Source: a virus | Length of the DNA stretch: 64,000 nucleotides | Virus record (IMG/VR): IMGVR_UViG_3300044675_001548 | Span: 54,229 to 118,228 of that record | Strand: one strand, 5' to 3' | Shown: one piece after another, positions 31,672-40,600 of the stretch | How positions within the stretch are numbered: position 1 is the stretch's first letter | Layout of the letters: every line of letters begins with the position of its first letter | Notes under the pieces: generated by a model | Databases searched by the model: none | What the model saw: only the letters and a program-made list of their open reading frames with translations | Told to the model about the DNA's origin: nothing | Program-made: the position numbers and the translations under genes

Positions 31672-34600
31672 TTATTCTCCTAAAAATGGATTAGTACAGT
31701 TATTATCTAGATCATCAGAGTCATCTTCTTCAGTATCTTTTCTCTCAGTAAAGTTAGTTAAATTTCCAGTGTTGTCAAGTTCTATTCTTGGTATACTACC
31801 AGTATGATATATAGTAAACTTAGCACCTATCTCTTGTAAGTAATCTATGAACTGACTGTCTACTCCCGGCATATCTCCTACTACAAACTCACCTCCATTA
31901 TTAAATGCTATTTCTATTTGATTTTTAGTTTCAGAACTAAGAGGTTTATTTTTTAATTCACCATTTCTTGCTAGCATTACCACTTTATTACCATCTACTC
32001 CAGTTTCTCTATATGCAACAACTGTTGGTGCATTATCAAAATAATCTAATGTATTATTGGTTTTATCCTTTTCATATATAGATTTGGCTGAAAAATTACT
32101 AGATGTTTGTTTATTTCTATCAAGTACTTCACCAATAAATCCATCAGCAATCTGTCTCATTGCTTTATCTTTACCATCACCTTGAGGAGTACCTTTACCT
32201 ACATTTTCAAATCCACCTTTATATCCTTGAAAGCCAGTACTTACAGGAGCTGTAGGTTGAGTAGATACAAACTGTTTAAATCCTTCTATATCTTGTTTAC
32301 CAGTTTGTTCTACATATTGAGAGTATAGTTGTTGAGCTTGCTGTTTTTGTTGTGGAGTTATAGGTGCATACACAGTCATAATGTTTATTCCTGCGTTTTT
32401 TAAAGAAAAATATCTATGATAACCATCATTTAATATACCATTAGAGTCAACAATTCCAGGTACTTTTTGCCCTTCTTTTTTTAAACTTTCAGTGTATTTA
32501 TTATTTTCTTCTTCACTTCTTTGTCCAAAATTACCTAATTTGATTTCAGATAAAGGTAATGTTTTTTTAACCCACCAAAAACCATTATTAGAATAGTTTT
32601 CTATAGTGCTTTCATCTTTGCTACCAAATACTTCATCAACCACATTATCTAATCTAATAAACCCAGCAGCTTCATATACAGCATTAGCTAATTCAGGATT
32701 AGAATCAAATAGTTCTGGTACACCTTCTTTAACTTCTCCTACTGGTTGTACAGTAGGTTGAGTAGGTTCTTCTCCAAATAAATTTAACTGAGTACCTGGT
32801 GTAGGTCCTTCTTCATCTGTTTCACTTTGTTCTTTTACAAGTTCATTGTAAATAAGTATCTGAGCAATAGCAAAGTTTGCAGTCTTTCTCTCTTTTATTT
32901 TAGTTTTTTCATTGTATTGTGGATACTTCTTTAAAAAGTCTTTTAAGAACTCTCTTGCACCATCTGCAGTTTCTTTTGTACTTTCAATTGGTTCATTAAT
33001 TTTTGATAATTCATCAAAGAATTCTATTATCTGGTCTTCATCATAAGATGATTGTATAAACCCTGGTGCAACCTCATTTGCAAGTTTAAGTGCTTCAGGA
33101 GATAATCTTCTGTTACCAGCTTCACTAAGTTTTTCAGCATCAAGCATGTATGACTTGAATGGAGTTTTAACTTGTGTAAGTCTATCAAATATAATTTGGA
33201 AAGCATTGTTATTCATGTAGTTATCTGAGAACACTTTAGAAGCATACTTCATTATGGTGTTATACTTATCTACAGGAAGAGCTGAATTAAATCCATATTT
33301 AGATTTACCTACACCATGCTGGTATACCATCATTTGTGGGAATAAACCAAAGACATCACTAATAACTTTATTTGATATTGGGTCTTCTACTTTCTTAATA
33401 TTAGGATCAGCAAGTTGTTTTATATTCTGTACATATATCTGAGCCTCTGATCCAGAGATAATTTTTCTGTCATTAAGAGTTAACATATTATCACCAGTCT
33501 TACTTGGTACTCTAGATATTTGTTCTAGTATTGGGAACTGTGCTTTTAGCTGAGGAAAATTCTTAATGATATTCATAATTTTATCAGTATATGAATGTTC
33601 ATTATCCTTCATTATTGCAGTTCTGTTGAATGTATTCATAAGAGCTTTATCTGCAAGATACATCTCTAAAGATGCTGCAGGTATTGTATCTTTATAAATA
33701 TCTCTTAAGTATTCTCTCTCTATGACATACTTTATAAAACTTGTTTTGTCTGGGAATAAAGCATCATCCTCTTTAAATGTCTTCAGACCTCTCTTAAAGT
33801 AAGAGTTATCTACCGCATTATTCTTACCAAGGTATAAGTTGTTATTATAGTCAGATTCAATTAAGTTATAGTTAACAGATATACCTGTTATTGTTCCTTC
33901 TGCATCTTTATTTATAATTACATCTTTCTCCTGGGAGTTATTACTAGTAACTTTATGACCTCTATAATCATCAGGTCTATTACTTATTTTACCATTGGAA
34001 TCTATAATATTGGACATATAGTTCTGGTAAATAAAGTTGATCATAGCATTCTTATATTCATCTATGAACCTAGAAGCACCATCTTTACCTTGACCAAAGT
34101 TAGCTTTGATAAGATCAGCATTTAATCTGATCTTAGACAATATAAAATCATTAAGTAATGTATTGTCTCTTAACTTAAACAATGGGTTAAGCATAGACAT
34201 GATGATTTCCTTGTCAAACAATGAACTAAGAACTGAATCAGTCTGTAGTGATGTCATTAAGGTTGGATCTACCTTAGAGTTATTAGCTAACAAATCAATG
34301 TTTACATCTCTATACAATATCTCTTGTGGGCTCTTAAATGTTTGAGTATCCGGTTTTGCATTTGACTTAGCAGTAGAAATACCTTTAAGTTGTTTTTCTA
34401 TTTCCAAGTAATGTAAGAACATAGAGATAGCAAGGTTGGAGTTTTCTTGACCTGGTTCTTTTACTAGTTTTTCCATGTCAGCCGAACTAAATACTCCATT
34501 CTTAAGAACATTTGGTTTGTTCACATAATTACTTACAGACTTAGCATACGTTGTACTTGTTATCTCAGGTTTAGTATAAAGTATTTTTGTCTGTGGACTA

Positions 34601-37600
34601 CCTGAGATTTTCTCAAGTCTTTTTATTAAAGATACTTCAAGGTTTCCGTTTCTGACCTCTTCTATAAATACCTCAACAGACATCCTGTTAACTTTTGGTT
34701 TAAAATCAAAAGGTCCTTGAGTAACAACAAACATATCACCTTTGTGCTCCTTAACAACATTTCTAAGCAATTGAGAAATTACTCCATTGACAACCATCTC
34801 AGCTGAGTTATACTTAACAAAGTTTTGATTTTTTGGAGCATCTCCAGTGAACTCACCATAAGCACTCTTTAATCTTTTTTGATTATCTACATACTGTCTT
34901 ACTAAAGGGTTGGAAACAAAGAAGATAGCATCTCTTACCGGAACCCCTGCTTTAAATAAATAGAACAGTGTACTAGCTACTTCCATGTTACCTTGAATAA
35001 AGAATATCCATGGGTTTTTCTCAACGTCCACAGTACCATTAATAGCCTGTGAAAATAATTCAGCTACACTATTAATACCATCAGCATCATAGATTTTTGA
35101 AAGGGATATTCTACCATCATCTGTTTTATTATGAGGTAGGAATAATCTCATTGGAACTTTTGGTTTATCTTTAAGTTCTACATCTCTTCCAAGTTTTTTA
35201 CTAAACTTAGTTAAGTAATAATCTTTTGGCATTGCCGCACCAATAGAATCAAAGACTGGACTGATAGCATTTTCATTAGCTGCAATACCAAGTACATCTT
35301 TACCTTCCATGTTTACACCATGCTTATGTACATTGTACAGTGGATGAAGTGTAATAGATGGAGTAATCTTTTTTCCATCTTTATCACCACCTACAAATCT
35401 ATCATAGTCACTTACTATGTTCTCAAGCTCTTCAGAAATGTCCTGTAAGATATATGTATCATTTGGTCTCACAAGGTTTACGTAATTATCTGGTAATTCA
35501 AGTACCCCTTTAATTGACTCAAGTATCTCATTCTCTGCAGCTTTCTTCTGTGCTTTAATCTGGCCAGCAAAACTTTTATTAGTCTTTTCTCTCTCAGCAT
35601 TTATCTTATTGATAAAGTCTTTGGTGTTTTCTTTACTAGTAACATATGTACCATCAGAAGCTATGTGTGGAAAGAATGTAGTTAACTTATCAACGTCAAA
35701 GTCACCACCAGACTTAGCAACAAGTTCAGATGGAACAAAGATCATGTTATCAGCACTAGGATCCATGAAATGATAAACCTCCATAAACTCCATAGAGTTA
35801 AGACCTTGAACTGGAATCCTAACAGCACTTAATGTAATTGACTTTCTGTTATCATCAGTATTAAGCCACTCTTCATCTTTGATAAGTTCATTAAGTCTTT
35901 GGATAGTACCTATCTTTTCACCCTTCCATTCTTTATTAAGTAAGTTATTGAACTCACCTTGGATACCAATGGAAACTTTCATGGCATTTGTATTACCATC
36001 TTTTCCGGGCTCATAGAAAGGAAGTGTATTACTACCTAGTAGTTTTTCTCTCTCAGCTTCAGTACCTTCAGTAAACTTAACACCACCAGACCACATACCT
36101 CTAGTAAGTGTACTTGATACTTGAACCAGTGCTTCACCATAAAGCTTTTGCTTAACAAATCTTTTCTCTACTATTGACATTATAGTCTTCTCAATTGTCT
36201 GAGCATCAAGATGTATTGACAAGTCATTTTTTAAAGTACCATCTTCATTAAGACCAATAGCCTCAACTAAATGTTCTGGCATATCTTTTCTTCTTAGCTC
36301 TCTTTGGATTAATCTAAGTAAGTTTTCAATATTACCTTTGTAACTATCACCTTCTTTCTTAAAGTTAATCTCATCAAGAAGCTCAAGCTTTAATAGATTA
36401 GTGTAGTTATCTACTGCAGCTTTATATCTATTAGCAGCAGACTCATTTTTAGTATTGATAAGTTTACCGCTTTCATATAGACCATTAAGAAGTAGTTTTC
36501 TTAACTGAGTTGCAAATACAACTTTACCTTTAGAATAATCTGGAACACTAGCTGATTCTTTAAGATACTCTACATATACAGTATTAGGAGTAAGAGTCAG
36601 TTTGTCCTTTATAATCTTTTGCTCTTTGTCAGCAAAAATGTTATCTGGTTTCCCGTCAGCAGTAACACCACCAACTTTAGATCCACTGGCAAATGTTGCA
36701 TACTGAATATTGTTTCTCAACATTTCATGATGTAGTGTCTCTAAGTCAGATCCTTTAATTACAGATGGTATTAAAGGCATAAGAGCAAACTTATGCATTG
36801 CTGTTACAGGTAACACTGTACCAGCTAAGTTACCATAGTTCTGCAACTTAAATACAGGGAAGAAATTTACAACATCTGCTGCTGTAATCTCTTGACGAGC
36901 TACTATTTTTTTATAAAGTGCTTCTTGCTGATCACTCCACTTATTCATACCCTTCTTAAGTGTACGGTATGCATCAATTGTAATATAACCTTGACCATCA
37001 GCCTCAGTCATGTTCAAGTACTTATCAGCTTCAATCTTAACTCTCTTCTCTACTTCTTCTGCAGCATTAGGTTTACCAGCATATCTTTTTTCATAATCCT
37101 CTCTGATAGCTTTTTCAATAATTGGTTTGTAAATACTATCTCTATCTGCATCCTGCATAATAGCTGTATTAACAGTACCATTGTAAGTAAACTTAACATA
37201 GTCTGAGCTACCTACAGTTTTAGCATAAGCATTTCTATCCCATGTAAATCCAGTTTCTTTACTGTTGACATCATTTATGAAATCTCTAAATGCTTTGTCA
37301 GTTCTGATTTTTGGTCCACTGGAAATAGCTCCTGAAGTTCTTTTATGAAACTCCTCTTTCTTATGATTGAACTGTGCAATGTCTCCAAAAATAACTTGAG
37401 ATATTTCAAAGTTATGAATCCAAGCATTATACATATAAGCTTTAGCAAGTATTCTTTCTTTTTCAGAGTTAGTTAGATTAGGTACATTTAATCTATCCAT
37501 GACAGTTTTATCTATATACTTAGCTTTTTGTAAGTATTCATAGACTTCTTCTGTACTATCATTAAAGTATTTAGTTACTCTTTGTTTTATTCTATCATAA

Positions 37601-40600
37601 AGCTTAGGATCATTTTTAATATAATCCTTTAACTTCACACCAGGTTTATTAACCACAGCTAGAATATCATCTTGTAAATCTTTATCAAGTATAGAATCAA
37701 AGTACACATATGACTCTCCATACATTTTACCATCCTTAAACTCTCTGTTATAACCAGTATAGTTCTTAGCTATAGAAGAGTTTTTAAATCTGTTGATTCT
37801 TTCAGTCTCTGCAGATATGTAAGGCAGAATAATATTGTCAAATGCAAATGATTCAGCATTACCCTCTGGTAAAAACTTATCTAAATCAACATAGTATCTT
37901 GGGTCTTTTCTATCACCAATCTCAGACATAATTCCACCTTCTATTCTCAAAGCCATAGCTGTAGACTTAGATCCAGCTCTTAGGAACTCCTGTAAACCAC
38001 CTTTAAAGAATGTGTGGAACTCCTGTAAGAATTTACTGTACTGATCTAATGATGTAGTATTAGTACCAATAGACTTGGTAATTTTATTTCCTTCATCATC
38101 TTCAACAGTGAACTCAGCAATTTGAGTACCCATGTCAAGTATTAAGTCAAGAGATCTGCTTGTTCTTCTTGCTTTCTCAGGCTTGCTTAAATCAAATAAG
38201 GATTTAGTAATTTGTAAGTCTTCAACAAAAGGATTTACTGCAGGATTGAATGAGCTCATATATTTTAACTCATCTTTTTTCCAGAAGTCTTCAAGCTTGG
38301 TAGCTTGATTAAAACCATTAATGATCATACTAGCACTACTATGCTCTATATGTTTGTTCACTAAGTTTCTTTCTGGGTTAAGTGCTGTAAAGTTAGAGGC
38401 ATCAACACCATACTTAACTTGTAATCCAGCTATCTTCTCAACAAAGTTTTTCTGTTTAGAACCTGCCGTATATACAAAGCTAGATGGTGGTCCAATAATT
38501 TGAGGTGAGATACCTTTTATTAAGGTAGCTAAAGGATCTTTCTTAAACTCAGAGATAACATCAGCAGCTGCTTTACTTACAGTCTTAGCATTCTCACTAT
38601 AGCTTATAGCTTTTATTGTATTGAATATATAATTAACACCATATTTTTTTACACCCTGTATACTATTGAGCTCATCCTTTATAACTTTGAGGTCATCAAG
38701 ATAGAAGCCCATTGCATTTAGGAACTTAAATGTTTTATCTGGGTCTAAGTTACCATTAGCATCTGAAAAGTTTCTTATTAATGCTGTTACATTTAACATA
38801 GATTGATTATCTATTCTTTCTATGTATGCATCTCTAGTATCAGCTTTAAATCTGTTACCAAATTCTCTAATAGTATTTGCTACATCTACGGCAGCATTTG
38901 TAAGTTCAGTTATGATACTTCCATCATCTTGTTTGAATCCAGTTAACTGTAGCAATGTAGCTGCAGGTTTCTGGAATGTTTGCCACATAGAAGTGATAAT
39001 GTCATTCTCTGCAGGAGTAGTAGGTAGTGATGGATCAGGTATCTTGTTTAACAACTGTTCAAACTCAGGATATATTTTTGAAGCCTCAACAATTGCAGTA
39101 TACATTTGCTTTGGATCAGTAATACCATTCAAAGTTCTTACAGTGTTTTTCCAGTTTTGGTTAAAGTTACCTAAGTCTTTGAAGCCTAGTTTGTTATTAG
39201 TAGTTATAAACTTAGTACCTTTCTTAGTTTGTTTAAATAAACTTTTTAAGATATAAACTATCTCTTGGTCAGCCATCTCTAATAGAGACATTTCACCGGC
39301 TTTCTTTTCAAACTTTTCACTAGCTGTTGCATCACCAGTTGCATCTTTCTCAGCATCTATATCAGTAACTTTTTGTCTGATAAGATCAAATCTACTATTC
39401 TCAATATGATACTTTATAACACCAGTAGTTGGATCACCCCAGTTGTTTAGAGCAGTCTGTAGAATTCTTACATTGTCTAATTCTTGACTTTGCTCATATG
39501 GTACTTCTGGTAATGTATTTACTACATCTTCATTAATATCTATTGAGGTAAATGTTTTGGCTTTCCCTTTAATATAATTATCATACTGGTTCTTAGCCTC
39601 TTCAATATCTGTAACTATTAATATATCAGCAGGCTGATCATTAATATTATTAACAGCCTTATGTTTGTAAAAGTCTGAGATTATCTCTATGGTTTCTTTA
39701 TATAATTCACCCTTCTGTCTAGTTCCCGCTTTTGTATCTAAATCTAAGTTATTATAATCATCAATCTGAGATCTTAAGAACACATATTTATGATTACCAT
39801 CTTTGTCTCTGATAACAGCTGCAGCATTTTTCTCTAATGCATCAGCATCTTGGAAGCTATTAAAAGGTTTCTCTGGCATGTATGTGATCTTACCAGGACC
39901 TTCTCCTTGTATTTGTCTAAGTCTTTCTTGAAATCTTTGTCTTACAAGTTCATATAACTGAACTTTGTTCTCAGATTTGGTCAAAAGTTTTAGAGTACCG
40001 GACTTACCATAGTTATTAGATGGGTCATTGTTTACCTCATCAACTATTTCTGATATAACAGAATCTATAGACTCAGAAACTAGTACAGCATCTTGTTTAT
40101 TTAATGAATCCTCCTTAGGTTGACTAACATTATTGATACCTCTGTTAAGTATATCAAACATTACATTATCTACAAGTGGAGTGTATATGTTCAATAAATT
40201 TGGGTTCTCACCAGCCATATACAGTCTGTAAAATAATTCATTAACTGTATCACTCTGTTCTGCTAAATTTGGAGACATGTCTTGTACTCCAGGTATACCA
40301 AATAACTTTTTAATAAAGTTCCAGATCTTTCTGAACAATGTATTTCTTACTGGAGAACCTTTCTTAGTCTTTTGATTTAGTGCATATTTCCTAAAATCCT
40401 CAGCTAAGAGTTCTTCCATTTCACGGAATGAATAATTTTGAACAAGGCCTGTTTCAAACACCTCAGCATATAAAGCTTTCTTCTCATCTCTGGTTAAATA
40501 TAACTGAGAGAATCCATGCCATGCTTCATGATATACATCAGTGAATGAACCTGACTTGTATATTTCTATCTTAGCAGGTTTACCACCATTAGCAAGAGTA

